From contig NZ_RLIH01000001.1 in the NCBI RefSeq assembly GCF_004006535.1, positions 204,335 through 268,334 on the forward strand: a stretch of 64,000 bases of DNA, read 5' to 3'. The notes beneath the pieces are model-generated. The model saw only the letters and a program-made list of their open reading frames with translations. It was not told the DNA's origin and did not search any database. Positions 1 to 7,486 of this stretch are shown one piece after another. Source of the DNA: Anaerosphaera multitolerans. Its GTDB lineage: Bacteria; Bacillota; Clostridia; Tissierellales; Peptoniphilaceae. The position numbers and the translations under genes were made by a program. The first letter of the stretch is position 1, and each line of letters begins with the position of its first letter.

Positions 1-128
1 GTTTTACTACTTAGTAATAAATTAATAAATAGTAGTAGTAAAGCATCGTGAGCGTGTGTATGCGCGCGTATAGGAAAAAACGTTAAAAGTTGTGCTTGTT
101 GTTCCTGATGAATTGTTGGAGGTCATTT

Positions 129-410
129 ATGCAAGAAAAATATATAGAACAAAAACTGGTAGCGACAGTAAAAAGCATGGGAGGTATGGCTCCGAAATTT
201 GTAAGTCCTGGAATAGATGGAATGCCTGACCGCATTGTGTTACTTCCCATGGGTAGAATCGCCTTTGTTGAATGTAAGGCAACAGGGAAAAAGATGCGTC
301 CTTTACAGAAAAAAAGAAAGAAACAACTAGAGGCATTAGGCTTTCTGGTTTATTGCCTGGATGATGTAAAACAGATTGGAGGGATACTTAGTGAAATACA
401 AGCCACATGA
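129..410 (+). CDS. VRR-NUC domain nuclease (phage replication module)
   Basis: A 93-residue protein of the VRR-NUC family, PD-(D/E)XK-fold nucleases found beside helicases in phage replication modules. The core is visible as GIDGMPDRIVLLP (the PDR motif) followed by IAFVECKA, which gives the D...ExK catalytic arrangement. The start at ATG 129 is chosen because GGAGG lies at 118-122; an upstream in-frame start at 90 has no such site. It ends inside the next gene's start region, so the two are translationally linked. The family is clear; a Holliday-junction or flap substrate is known for some relatives and is only inferred here. Confidence 0.88.
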   Translation: MQEKYIEQKLVATVKSMGGMAPKFVSPGIDGMPDRIVLLPMGRIAFVECKATGKKMRPLQKKRKKQLEALGFLVYCLDDVKQIGGILSEIQAT

Positions 411-1743
411 ATACCAAAGCTATGCCACTGAATTCATTTTATCCCATCCCATATCTGCAGTATTTCTTGAAATGGGTTTAGGTAAAAGTGTGATTACCTT
501 ATCCGCCATATTTGATCTGTGTTTGGATAGTTTCCTCGTTTGCAAGGTGTTAGTGATTGCGCCTTTAAGAGTAGCAAGAGACACATGGCCAGCAGAAATC
601 AATAAGTGGGATCATTTAAAAGGACTCTCTTACTCGGTGGCAGTGGGAACGGAAAAAGAAAGAATCGATGCTCTCAAAAAACAATCCACACTATATATCA
701 TCAACCGTGAGAACGTGGATTGGTTGGTTCACAAAAGTGGTATTCCCTTTCAATTTGATATGGTGGTCATTGATGAATTGTCATCCTTTAAGTCTTATGG
801 AGCAAAACGGTTTAAAAGTCTACTCAAAGTAAGACCCTCTGTAAAAAGAATAGTCGGTCTTACCGGAACTCCTTCTAGTAATGGATTGATGGATTTATGG
901 GCAGAGTTTCGCATTCTTGATTTGGGTCAAAGGCTTGGACGCTACATTAGCCATTACCGAAATACCTACTTTACACCAGATAAGAGAAATGCCCAGATTA
1001 TATTTTCTTATAAACCACTACCCGGCGCTGAAGAGGAAATCTACAAACAAATATCAGACATCACCATTTCTATGAAATCTACCGATTATCTCACCATGCC
1101 TGAATATGTCAGCAATGAAGTTTTTGTCACTTTAAGTGAAAAAGAATGGAAAGTCTATTCAGATTTCAAGGAAGACATGGTGGCTAACTTAGGTGATGAA
1201 GAAATTGATGCGGTTAATGCGGCAGTTCTTTCTGGAAAACTGCTACAGATGGCAAATGGTGCAGTATACGATAGCGAGAATAAGGCTCATGTGATTCATG
1301 ACAAAAAGCTAGATGCCTTGGAAGATTTAATCGAAGGAGCAAATGGAAAACCGGTCCTTGTTGCTTATTGGTATAAGCATGATTTAGAGCGGATTAAAGA
1401 GCGATTTCCGGTAAGGCAAATTCAGTCATCAAAGGATATTGAGGATTGGAATGATGGAAAGATACCCATTGCTGTTATTCATCCAGCCAGTGCAGGTCAT
1501 GGTCTTAATCTTCAAAGCGGTGGTTCAACGCTTATCTGGTTTGGTCTGACCTGGTCACTAGAGCTGTATCAACAAACTAATGCAAGACTTTATAGGCAGG
1601 GTCAAAAGGATACAGTTATTGTTCACCACATCATCACCAAAAACACCATCGATGAAGACGTACTGCTTGCACTCACAAAAAAGGAGAAAACTCAAGATAC
1701 CTTAATTGATGCGGTAAAGGCGAATTTAGAGGTGATGCGATGA
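391..1743 (+). CDS. SNF2-family DEAD/DEAH phage helicase
   Basis: A 450-residue superfamily 2 ATPase of the SNF2/DEAD-like type common in clostridial prophages. Walker A is in FLEMGLGKSVITL (about residues 27-39), the motif II region is VVIDELSSFKS, motif III is GLTGTPSSNG, and the C-terminal lobe has HPASAGHGLNLQ and QQTNARLYRQGQ (motifs V and VI). The likely start is GTG 391, 8 nt after TTGGAGGG; a TTG start at 376 would lie inside that ribosome binding site. It overlaps the VRR-NUC gene by 20 nt and the next gene by 4 nt. It probably remodels or unwinds DNA in phage replication or recombination. Confidence 0.9.
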   Translation: MKYKPHEYQSYATEFILSHPISAVFLEMGLGKSVITLSAIFDLCLDSFLVCKVLVIAPLRVARDTWPAEINKWDHLKGLSYSVAVGTEKERIDALKKQSTLYIINRENVDWLVHKSGIPFQFDMVVIDELSSFKSYGAKRFKSLLKVRPSVKRIVGLTGTPSSNGLMDLWAEFRILDLGQRLGRYISHYRNTYFTPDKRNAQIIFSYKPLPGAEEEIYKQISDITISMKSTDYLTMPEYVSNEVFVTLSEKEWKVYSDFKEDMVANLGDEEIDAVNAAVLSGKLLQMANGAVYDSENKAHVIHDKKLDALEDLIEGANGKPVLVAYWYKHDLERIKERFPVRQIQSSKDIEDWNDGKIPIAVIHPASAGHGLNLQSGGSTLIWFGLTWSLELYQQTNARLYRQGQKDTVIVHHIITKNTIDEDVLLALTKKEKTQDTLIDAVKANLEVMR

Positions 1744-1961
1744 CAGAACCTTATCAAGATTTAGCCAATGCCATTATTTTGATGGCTGTTAAGGATTATA
1801 GAGATGCCTTAAAGAAACTAAAAAAACGGCCTAAATATGGACCGGCACAAGATATAAAAAACGAGGTGGAGAGGTTCTTCCGCTCTGATTGGTATAGAGA
1901 ACTTACCTCTGTTGATGGGAATGTCCTAATCAAAAAGCTACAAGCGGAGGTGAGCGAGTAA
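1740..1961 (+). CDS. small conserved phage protein, function unknown
   Basis: A 73-residue charged protein that starts in a 4-nt ATGA overlap with the helicase stop and ends in a TAATG overlap with the next start. It is rich in Lys/Arg and has the pattern FFRSDWYRELT near the middle. Small proteins of this kind commonly sit between the helicase and the sigma-like regulator in related prophages. No catalytic or metal-binding motif is visible. The tight coupling on both sides argues that it is real. Confidence 0.7.
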   Translation: MTEPYQDLANAIILMAVKDYRDALKKLKKRPKYGPAQDIKNEVERFFRSDWYRELTSVDGNVLIKKLQAEVSE

Positions 1962-2413
1962 TGAAAGCAAAAGAATATTTACATCAAGCCTATAGGCTAG
2001 ATAAACGAATCCAATCCAACATTGAGGAAATGGAAAGGCTAAGGGAGCTATCGACCAGTGTTTCCTCCCCTAGTTGGGGTGAGAGAATACAAAAGGGGCG
2101 GCATACCGATGCTTTGTTTGTCAGATACCTAGAGCGAATTGAAGAACTTCAAATCAAGATTAATGATGAGGTAGATCATCTTGTAGCACTGAAAGCAGAG
2201 ATTCGAGATGTGATTAATAAAGTAACGGATATCGATGAACGCATGGTGTTACGTTACCGTTATGTTCATAACTTTACTTGGGAGCAAATCGGTGATGAGC
2301 TGAACGCTGATAAGAGTACCATTCGCAGATGGCATGGCAATGCCTTAAATCATGTGGTCGTACCTGAAAATCCAATTGTTATTCAAATGTTGAACAGCAA
2401 TGAGCACTTTTGA
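1961..2413 (+). CDS. phage sigma-70 region 4-like regulator (DUF1492/ArpU type)
   Basis: A 150-residue protein with a coiled-coil N-terminal half and a C-terminal helix-turn-helix: DERMVLRYRYVHNFTWEQIGDEL followed by KSTIRRWHGNALNH (about residues 90-130). This is the layout of DUF1492/ArpU/RinA-like proteins, which control late or packaging genes in phages of Gram-positive bacteria. It closes the early block and is followed by a hairpin terminator, then the HNH and terminase genes, so late-gene activation is a reasonable inference. It overlaps the upstream gene by one base. Confidence 0.75.
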   Translation: MKAKEYLHQAYRLDKRIQSNIEEMERLRELSTSVSSPSWGERIQKGRHTDALFVRYLERIEELQIKINDEVDHLVALKAEIRDVINKVTDIDERMVLRYRYVHNFTWEQIGDELNADKSTIRRWHGNALNHVVVPENPIVIQMLNSNEHF

Positions 2414-2472
2414 GCAGAGATAAGCACCTCATCTTTATGTTACATTATAATCAGCAAGATAGAATACTTACC

Positions 2473-2505
2473 AAGCCTTGTGGGATGCGCCCTGCAGGGC
2501 TTTTT
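2473..2505 (+). terminator. intrinsic terminator-like hairpin after the regulator gene
   Basis: AAGCCTTGTGGG (2473-2484) can pair with CCCTGCAGGGCTT (2490-2502) with wobbles and one bulge; the loop is ATGCG and TTTC follows. It lies 60 nt after the sigma-like gene and just before the HNH gene, the border between early and packaging genes. Confidence 0.55.
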
Positions 2506-2528
2506 CTATGCCCAGAAAGCGAGGTGAT

Positions 2529-2891
2529 ATGATGCCAAGAAAACCAAAACGACCATGCAGTACACCAGGCTGTCCCAACTTAACCGATGGCCAGTACTGT
2601 GAAGACCATCGAGTAGAAGAGCGTAGGCGCTATGACAAATACCAACGGTCAAGCGATGTTAATAAGAAATACGGCAGAGCCTGGAAAAGAATCCGTGACC
2701 GCTATGTACGAGAACATCCCCTGTGTGAAATGTGTAAAGAGGACGGAAGACTAACTCCCACCGATGAAGTGCATCACGTCCTCCCTGTATCTCATGGTGG
2801 TACACACGATAGAAGTAATTTGATGTCCTTGTGTAAATCCTGTCACAACAAGATTCATTTAGAAATCGGTGATCGACAGATTCGCAACTGA
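2529..2891 (+). CDS. HNH endonuclease (terminase-associated)
   Basis: A 120-residue HNH nuclease. Zinc-knuckle cysteines occur as CSTPGC and CEMC; the ββα-metal core is DEVHHVLPVSHGGTHDRSN followed by LMSLCKSCHNKIH. The start at ATG 2529 (or 2532) follows GAGGTG at 2521; the longer frame from 2478 lacks a site and overlaps the terminator. HNH proteins next to terminase genes in cos-type HK97-like phages are needed for genome end cleavage, and its position directly before the small terminase fits that role. Confidence 0.9.
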   Translation: MMPRKPKRPCSTPGCPNLTDGQYCEDHRVEERRRYDKYQRSSDVNKKYGRAWKRIRDRYVREHPLCEMCKEDGRLTPTDEVHHVLPVSHGGTHDRSNLMSLCKSCHNKIHLEIGDRQIRN

Positions 2892-3010
2892 GCCAAGGGG
2901 GAGGTCAAATCTCTAGACCTCTTATGGCGGACAACGGCCTGGGGCTTCGCGTGTAAAAATCAGAAATCAAAGGGGGTATTAAAGACTTTTAGGAAAGTGG
3001 GGTGAAAAAC
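2892..3010 (+). other. HNH-terminase intergenic segment, candidate cos region
   Basis: A non-coding segment of about 120 bases. It starts with a G-rich run and GAGGTCAAATCTCTAGACCTC, an inverted repeat (GAGGTC/GACCTC) with a 9-nt loop, at about 2902-2925. A GC-rich stretch around 2926-2955 and AAAGGGGGTATTAAAG at about 2968-2983 follow. In HNH-type cos phages the packaging site lies next to the HNH and small terminase genes, so this is the best candidate for cos. No cut site can be read directly. Confidence 0.4.
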
Positions 3011-3550
3011 ATGGCGAAAGACGGTACAGCAAGAGGCGGTCAGCGTGTTGGCGCAGGAAGAAAATCAAAGGCTCTAACCGACAAAATTACTGACGGCAGA
3101 TTAAATGGAGCCATGATACTGCCAGAGCCAACAGAAATAGAAGGTGCAGATGTGCCGGCTGTAAAGGATTATTTAAAGGCTACTCAGAAAAATGGCAAAG
3201 ATCTCTGTGCAGAAGATATTTATATCGAAACTTACAAGTGGCTGAAAGATCGTGGCTGCGAAATGTTAGTAAACAACCAGCTAATCGAGCAGTATGCCAT
3301 GAGTGTTTCTCGTTGGATTCAGTGTGAAGAGTGTATTTCAGAATATGGCTTTCTAGCCAAGCATCCAACCACTTCAGCTGCCATCGCATCACCTTATGTT
3401 GCGATGAGTCGTGAATACATGAAACAGGTCAATCAATGTTGGTATCAGATTTACCAAATTGTAAAAGAAAACTGCTCTGTGGAGTTCGGTGGCAGAAGTC
3501 CACAAGACGATTTGATGGAGTGGTTATTATCTGCTCGGAAAGGAAAATAA
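3011..3550 (+). CDS. phage terminase small subunit, P27 family
   Basis: A 179-residue P27-family small terminase, which recognises phage DNA and recruits the large subunit. The basic start GGQRVGAGRKSKALTDK is typical, followed by the helical region with LCAEDIYIETYKWLKDRGCE and the C-terminal SPQDDLMEWLL. The start at ATG 3011 is preceded by GTGGGGTG at 2996-3003; an alternative GTG at 3002 is within that site. In this phage the small subunit is separated from the large one by a DNA-modification block. Confidence 0.85.
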   Translation: MAKDGTARGGQRVGAGRKSKALTDKITDGRLNGAMILPEPTEIEGADVPAVKDYLKATQKNGKDLCAEDIYIETYKWLKDRGCEMLVNNQLIEQYAMSVSRWIQCEECISEYGFLAKHPTTSAAIASPYVAMSREYMKQVNQCWYQIYQIVKENCSVEFGGRSPQDDLMEWLLSARKGK

Positions 3551-3551
3551 A

Positions 3552-4715
3552 ATGAAAAAATATAGAACGTGTGAAAGTGTATGTAAAGGTCATCCCGATA
3601 AATTATGTGACCTAATTTCAGATAGCATTTTAGATGCGTGTTTAAGAAAAGATAAATCCTCTCGTGTTGCTTGCGAGGTGATGGCAACCAAAGGACACAT
3701 CATTGTTGCCGGTGAGATTACCTGCTCAAAGAGAATTGATATCAGAGGTGTTGTCCGCCGTGTTCTGACGGATGTTGGTTACAATCCCAGAAAGTTTTTA
3801 GTCTTTGTCTACGTCCATCAGCAAAGTAAAGATATCGCAGGTGGTGTGGATAGGGCCTTGGAATCTCGTGAGGGTGATACGTCATGGTATTCCATGTTAG
3901 GGGCGGGTGACCAAGGCACCGTTTATGGCTATGCCACCAATGAAACCAGTGAAAAACTACCTCTCCCCTTAGTCTTATCCCACGCCATTTGCGAAAAGCT
4001 AGATAAGGTGATGAAAAATGGTGTCATTAAAGATATTGGCCCAGATGGTAAGGCTCAAGTGACCGTTGAATATGAAGGTGACAAACCAAAACGAATTAAG
4101 ACCATCGTTGTCTCCGTTCAACACAGTGCAGATAAAGATTTAGATGTTTTAAGAAATGAAGTCATTGCTCAGGTGCTGTGGCCTGTCTTTGAAAAATATC
4201 CATTTGACGATGAAACTGAGATCCTTATTAATCCAAGTGGACGATTTGTTGAAGGAGGACCAGCAGCAGATACAGGGCTTACGGGAAGAAAAATCATGGT
4301 TGATACCTATGGTGGACTCGCCGCTCATGGTGGCGGTGCGTTTTCAGGCAAAGACCCGACAAAAGTGGACCGCAGTGGTGCTTATATGGCTAGGGCGATT
4401 GCAAAGAATATTGTTCGATGTGGCTTTGCTAAGCGATGTCAGGTTGCGATTTCCTATGCTATTGGAAAAGCAGATCCGGTTGCTCTTGAGATTGATACCT
4501 TTGGAACAGGCACGGTGGAAGAAAGGATCCTTTGTCGTGCAGTGCTAGATGTATTCAATCTAAGACCTGCAGCCATTATCGAAAAGCTAAAGCTGACGGA
4601 TGTTATTTATGAAGATACAGCTACTTACGGTCATTTCAGATATGGCTTAAGCACGTGGGAATTTTTGGATTGCTATACAGAACTAAGGGAGGCGGTAAAC
4701 AAATATGTTGATTGA
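3552..4715 (+). CDS. metK: S-adenosylmethionine synthetase (phage-borne)
   Basis: A 387-residue methionine adenosyltransferase, close to the normal bacterial length. It makes SAM from methionine and ATP. Signature motifs are present: CKGHPDKLCD near the N-terminus, the GAGDQGTVYGYA hexapeptide region (about residues 117-128) and the P-loop-like GGGAFSGKDPTKVDRSGAYMAR region (about 255-278). It starts one base after the small terminase stop and overlaps the ParB-methyltransferase by 11 nt, so the pair is co-translated. The inferred job is to supply methyl donor for the adjacent DNA methylase. No SAM riboswitch is seen upstream. Confidence 0.93.
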   Translation: MKKYRTCESVCKGHPDKLCDLISDSILDACLRKDKSSRVACEVMATKGHIIVAGEITCSKRIDIRGVVRRVLTDVGYNPRKFLVFVYVHQQSKDIAGGVDRALESREGDTSWYSMLGAGDQGTVYGYATNETSEKLPLPLVLSHAICEKLDKVMKNGVIKDIGPDGKAQVTVEYEGDKPKRIKTIVVSVQHSADKDLDVLRNEVIAQVLWPVFEKYPFDDETEILINPSGRFVEGGPAADTGLTGRKIMVDTYGGLAAHGGGAFSGKDPTKVDRSGAYMARAIAKNIVRCGFAKRCQVAISYAIGKADPVALEIDTFGTGTVEERILCRAVLDVFNLRPAAIIEKLKLTDVIYEDTATYGHFRYGLSTWEFLDCYTELREAVNKYVD

Positions 4716-5943
4716 AAAGAAGAACACAAAAGACCTCATCCCTGCAACATACAATCCTCGTAAAGATTTGAAACCAGGAGATGCAGAATATGATAAATTA
4801 AAACGCTCCATTGAACAATTTGGTTATGTAGAGCCGGTTATCTGGAATAAGGTGACCGGCCATGTTGTTGGTGGGCATCAAAGACTGAAGGTTCTCATCG
4901 ATATGGGCATCACAGAAGTTGAATGTGTCATCATCGAGATGGACGAAGAGAAAGAAAAAGCACTTAACATCGCACTCAATAAAATCAGCGGTGATTGGGA
5001 CAAGGATAAATTGGCTCTTCTAATTTCAGATTTACAAGGTGTAGATTTTGATGTTTCCCTAACTGGATTTGACCCTAAAGAACTGGATGACTTATTTAAA
5101 GACACGCTGAAAGAGGGGATCCACGATGATGACTTTGATGTGGAGACAGAACTAAAAAAGCCTGCCATCAGCAAGCTTGGTGACATCTGGACACTTGGCA
5201 GACACAGGCTTATCTGTGGTGACTCCACCAAAAAAGAAACCTATGATGTGCTGATGAATAAAAAGAAGGCAAACTTGTGTGTAACAGATCCTCCCTACAA
5301 TGTGAATTATGAAGGTGCTGCAGGGAAAATCAAAAATGACCATATGGCAAATGATGCCTTCTACCAGTTCCTCTTAGATGCTTTTATCAACATCGAAGAA
5401 GTTCTAGCAGACGATGCTTCCATTTATGTATTCCATGCCGACACCGAAGGGTTTAACTTTAGAAAAGCCTTCTCGGATGCCGGTTTTTATTTGTCTGGCT
5501 GTTGCATATGGAAAAAGGACTCCCTTGTACTGGGGCGTTCTCCGTATCAATGGCAGCACGAACCTGTGCTGTTTGGCTGGAAAAAGAAAGGCAAGCATCA
5601 GTGGTATACGGGCAGGAAAGAAACCACCATCTGGGAATTTGATAAGCCGAAGAGAAATGGCGACCATCCTACGATGAAACCTATCCCTCTGCTCGCCTAT
5701 CCGATTTTGAACTCCTCGATGACTAACACCATTGTGCTAGATCCTTTTGGCGGCAGTGGTAGTACCCTAATTGCCTGTGAGCAATCAGAACGCATCTGCT
5801 ACACCGCGGAACTAGATGAGAAGTTTTGTGATGTCATTATTAAACGCTACATTGAGCAGGTTGGAACTTCCAAAGAAGTCAGTGTTCAAAGAGACGGGTT
5901 TAGCTATGGTTTTGATGAGTTGGAATTAGCTGCGGATGAGTAG
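4705..5943 (+). CDS. ParB-like domain plus site-specific DNA methyltransferase
   Basis: A 412-residue fusion. Residues ~1-110 form a ParB/Srx-like domain (YNPRKDL, VVGGHQRLKVLIDMG). Residues ~150-395 are an amino-methyltransferase with motif IV DPPYNVNYEG and, further on, motif I DPFGGSGSTLIACE, so the order is IV then I as in β-class N6-adenine or N4-cytosine enzymes. It overlaps metK, and both lie inside the packaging gene block. It probably protects phage DNA from host restriction or marks it for packaging; target sequence unknown. No cognate restriction enzyme is adjacent. Confidence 0.92.
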   Translation: MLIEKKNTKDLIPATYNPRKDLKPGDAEYDKLKRSIEQFGYVEPVIWNKVTGHVVGGHQRLKVLIDMGITEVECVIIEMDEEKEKALNIALNKISGDWDKDKLALLISDLQGVDFDVSLTGFDPKELDDLFKDTLKEGIHDDDFDVETELKKPAISKLGDIWTLGRHRLICGDSTKKETYDVLMNKKKANLCVTDPPYNVNYEGAAGKIKNDHMANDAFYQFLLDAFINIEEVLADDASIYVFHADTEGFNFRKAFSDAGFYLSGCCIWKKDSLVLGRSPYQWQHEPVLFGWKKKGKHQWYTGRKETTIWEFDKPKRNGDHPTMKPIPLLAYPILNSSMTNTIVLDPFGGSGSTLIACEQSERICYTAELDEKFCDVIIKRYIEQVGTSKEVSVQRDGFSYGFDELELAADE

Positions 5944-6011
5944 TCGGCACTGTTTAGTTAACACAATTAGAGGGTAATACTTAGGACTTCTTTCTACACT
6001 AAATAATCGAG

Positions 6012-6052
6012 AAAAAGCTTGCTATATCAGTACTTTAGAGTGATATATGTAC
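6012..6052 (+). repeat. copy 1 of CTTGCTAT-N9-TTTAGAGTGATRTATRT motif
   Basis: One of three copies in the window (also 30386-30427, and 49784-49818 on the minus strand). CTTGCTAT and TTTAGAGTGAT keep the same spacing in all three. TTGCTA and GATATA are 17 nt apart, which would suit a promoter. Here it stands just before the gene at 6079. Confidence 0.6.
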
Positions 6053-6078
6053 ATACCAAAACAAAGGAGGTTTTGTAC

Positions 6079-6771
6079 ATGGTCATTAAATATAACGTAA
6101 CAGGAACAGACCGAAAAAGGCTAGTCACAGCACTGAGCAAGCTTACAGGTGTGAAAGCAAAGTATCTAGGAATGCCTAGCATGGCTTATGAGGTGGGGGA
6201 TTTTATCATCGACAAGAATGGAACACTTGAACTGACTGGCAAGGCAGAAGGCGAAGAAATCGAAAGTGTGGCCGAGCATTTATTAAGTGAGGGCTTTACC
6301 CCAATGGAAGAAACTAAGGCCACAGAGGGCGCACAAACGGCGGATAGCGGAACATTTGGTCTTTGTATCTCCATGCCAAGAAATAGCTTTACTGATACAG
6401 CATTAGAAAACGTAAAAGCAATCATTCAGGTAAAAGGCGAACTGATTCGTCACGCTTTGCGGCTAGACGATTTACCAATTAAGATTTCAGAAGAGGAAGT
6501 CTCATTTCCTTGGTTTGAAGAAATGCCTACACCAGAAGAGGTACAAGCGTATACCCACTTTATTTCAGCTCTTTGTGAGATGGCAAGGAATCAAAAACGC
6601 ATCACGGTAAAAGAAAAGGAAACTCCGAATGAGAAATATGCATTCCGATGCTTTTTACTGCGTCTGGGCTTTATTGGAAAAGAATATAAGGAAGAACGAA
6701 AAATACTGCTTAGAAACCTAACAGGTTCATCGGCATTTAAAGGAGGAGCTAAAAATGAGGATAATCAGTAA
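6079..6771 (+). CDS. conserved prophage protein, often annotated 'virulence-related'
   Basis: A 230-residue protein with no recognisable enzyme motif. The N-terminal half is a compact α/β-like domain (VTGTDRKRLVTALSKLTGVKAKYLG), then a linker rich in Glu/Ala/Thr (about residues 75-95), and a helical C-terminal half ending in a lysine-rich stretch. The start is fixed by AAAGGAGG at 6063-6070. It heads a run of small genes between the methylase and the large terminase and overlaps the next gene by 17 nt. Similar proteins occur at the same place in clostridial prophages; function unknown. Confidence 0.75.
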   Translation: MVIKYNVTGTDRKRLVTALSKLTGVKAKYLGMPSMAYEVGDFIIDKNGTLELTGKAEGEEIESVAEHLLSEGFTPMEETKATEGAQTADSGTFGLCISMPRNSFTDTALENVKAIIQVKGELIRHALRLDDLPIKISEEEVSFPWFEEMPTPEEVQAYTHFISALCEMARNQKRITVKEKETPNEKYAFRCFLLRLGFIGKEYKEERKILLRNLTGSSAFKGGAKNEDNQ

Positions 6772-6985
6772 AGAAAGACTACATCATCTTCGTAAAAAGT
6801 ATCCTGTTGGATGCCGTGTAGAACTATTAAGGATGGATGATATACAAGCACCAGTGATTGGAACAAAAGGAACAGTAATAGGTGTAGATGATATCGGTTC
6901 AATCATGGTGTCTTGGGACACCGGGTCTAGTTTATCCGTTGTTTACGGAGAAGACCTTTGCAGGAGGATTGACGATGACAAGTAA
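6755..6985 (+). CDS. DUF4314-like small protein
   Basis: A 76-residue SH3-like β-rich protein: GCRVELLRMDD, GTKGTVIGVDDIGSIMVSWDTGSSLSVVYGED. This pattern matches the DUF4314 family of phage and mobile-element proteins of unknown role. GGAGGA lies just upstream of ATG 6755, inside the previous gene. It overlaps the following gene by 11 nt. Confidence 0.8.
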   Translation: MRIISKERLHHLRKKYPVGCRVELLRMDDIQAPVIGTKGTVIGVDDIGSIMVSWDTGSSLSVVYGEDLCRRIDDDK

Positions 6986-7154
6986 GATAAAAGAGCAGAT
7001 TATTGCCATTCGAGATACAGGCCTTACTAATATGTTTGATGTGAACGCAGTCCAAAGAATCGCAGATGAAATGGAATTTTATGAGCTGGTCATTTTTCTT
7101 GAAGAAGAAAAAGCCAAGTATGTGAAGTTCATTTTATACGGTAATGGAGAATGA
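6975..7154 (+). CDS. DUF5049-like small protein
   Basis: A 59-residue protein starting at ATG 6975 after AGGAGG at 6962-6967. It has a pattern typical of DUF5049 proteins: IRDTGLTNMFDVNAVQRIADEMEFYELVIFLEE. The usual DUF4314-DUF5049 pairing in clostridial prophages is kept here. A longer frame from 6888 would lie mostly inside the DUF4314 gene and is not supported. Confidence 0.75.
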   Translation: MTSKIKEQIIAIRDTGLTNMFDVNAVQRIADEMEFYELVIFLEEEKAKYVKFILYGNGE

Positions 7155-7157
7155 AAC

Positions 7158-7382
7158 ATGTGGAAAAAGGGTAGCATCAAAGTTCAGGACAGCATCATCC
7201 GCTATTGGATAAAATGCTATGAAAGAGGTTCAAAATTCGGAATTAACGAAGGCCGCATCTCTAAGCTCATGCTTAAGTGTGACGGTGAGATTGTCGCAAA
7301 TTATGACCGAGGGTGGGACATGAAACCCGCTGATGAAGAGACAAAATTTGCACTTAGCTTACTGCTAAAAGAATATAACTAA
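7158..7382 (+). CDS. small conserved phage protein, function unknown
   Basis: A 74-residue protein that begins 3 nt after the preceding stop. The sequence suggests a small β-rich fold (GSKFGINEGRISKLMLKCDGEIVANYDRGWD) with a helical end. Proteins of this size and place recur before the large terminase in related prophages. No motif gives a function. Confidence 0.65.
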   Translation: MWKKGSIKVQDSIIRYWIKCYERGSKFGINEGRISKLMLKCDGEIVANYDRGWDMKPADEETKFALSLLLKEYN

Positions 7383-7395
7383 CGATTACTAGAGG

Positions 7396-7467
7396 ACAGT
7401 GCCATAATTGGCTCTGTTTCTCGTAGGAAATAGAGTAATGAGACTTGTTTAATACAGGTCTATTTTT
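7396..7467 (+). terminator. two hairpins before the large terminase gene
   Basis: Hairpin 1: ACAGTGCC (7396-7403) with GGCTCTGT (7410-7417), one mismatch. Hairpin 2: AGACTTG (7441-7447) with CAGGTCT (7455-7461), followed by ATTTTTAT. The second has the form of a weak intrinsic terminator separating the small-gene block from the packaging and head genes. Confidence 0.45.
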
Positions 7468-7486
7468 ATGCTCATTTTGAAGGGAG

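Noticed and set aside
3..42. Hairpin TTTACTACT/AGTAGTAAA at the window start
   Set aside because: Nine pairs with a 22-nt loop in simple AT-rich sequence and no T-run. Not strong enough to call a terminator without the upstream gene.
3480..3551. SAM riboswitch ahead of the phage metK
   Set aside because: metK starts one base after the small terminase gene, so there is no room for an aptamer and it is translated as part of the operon.
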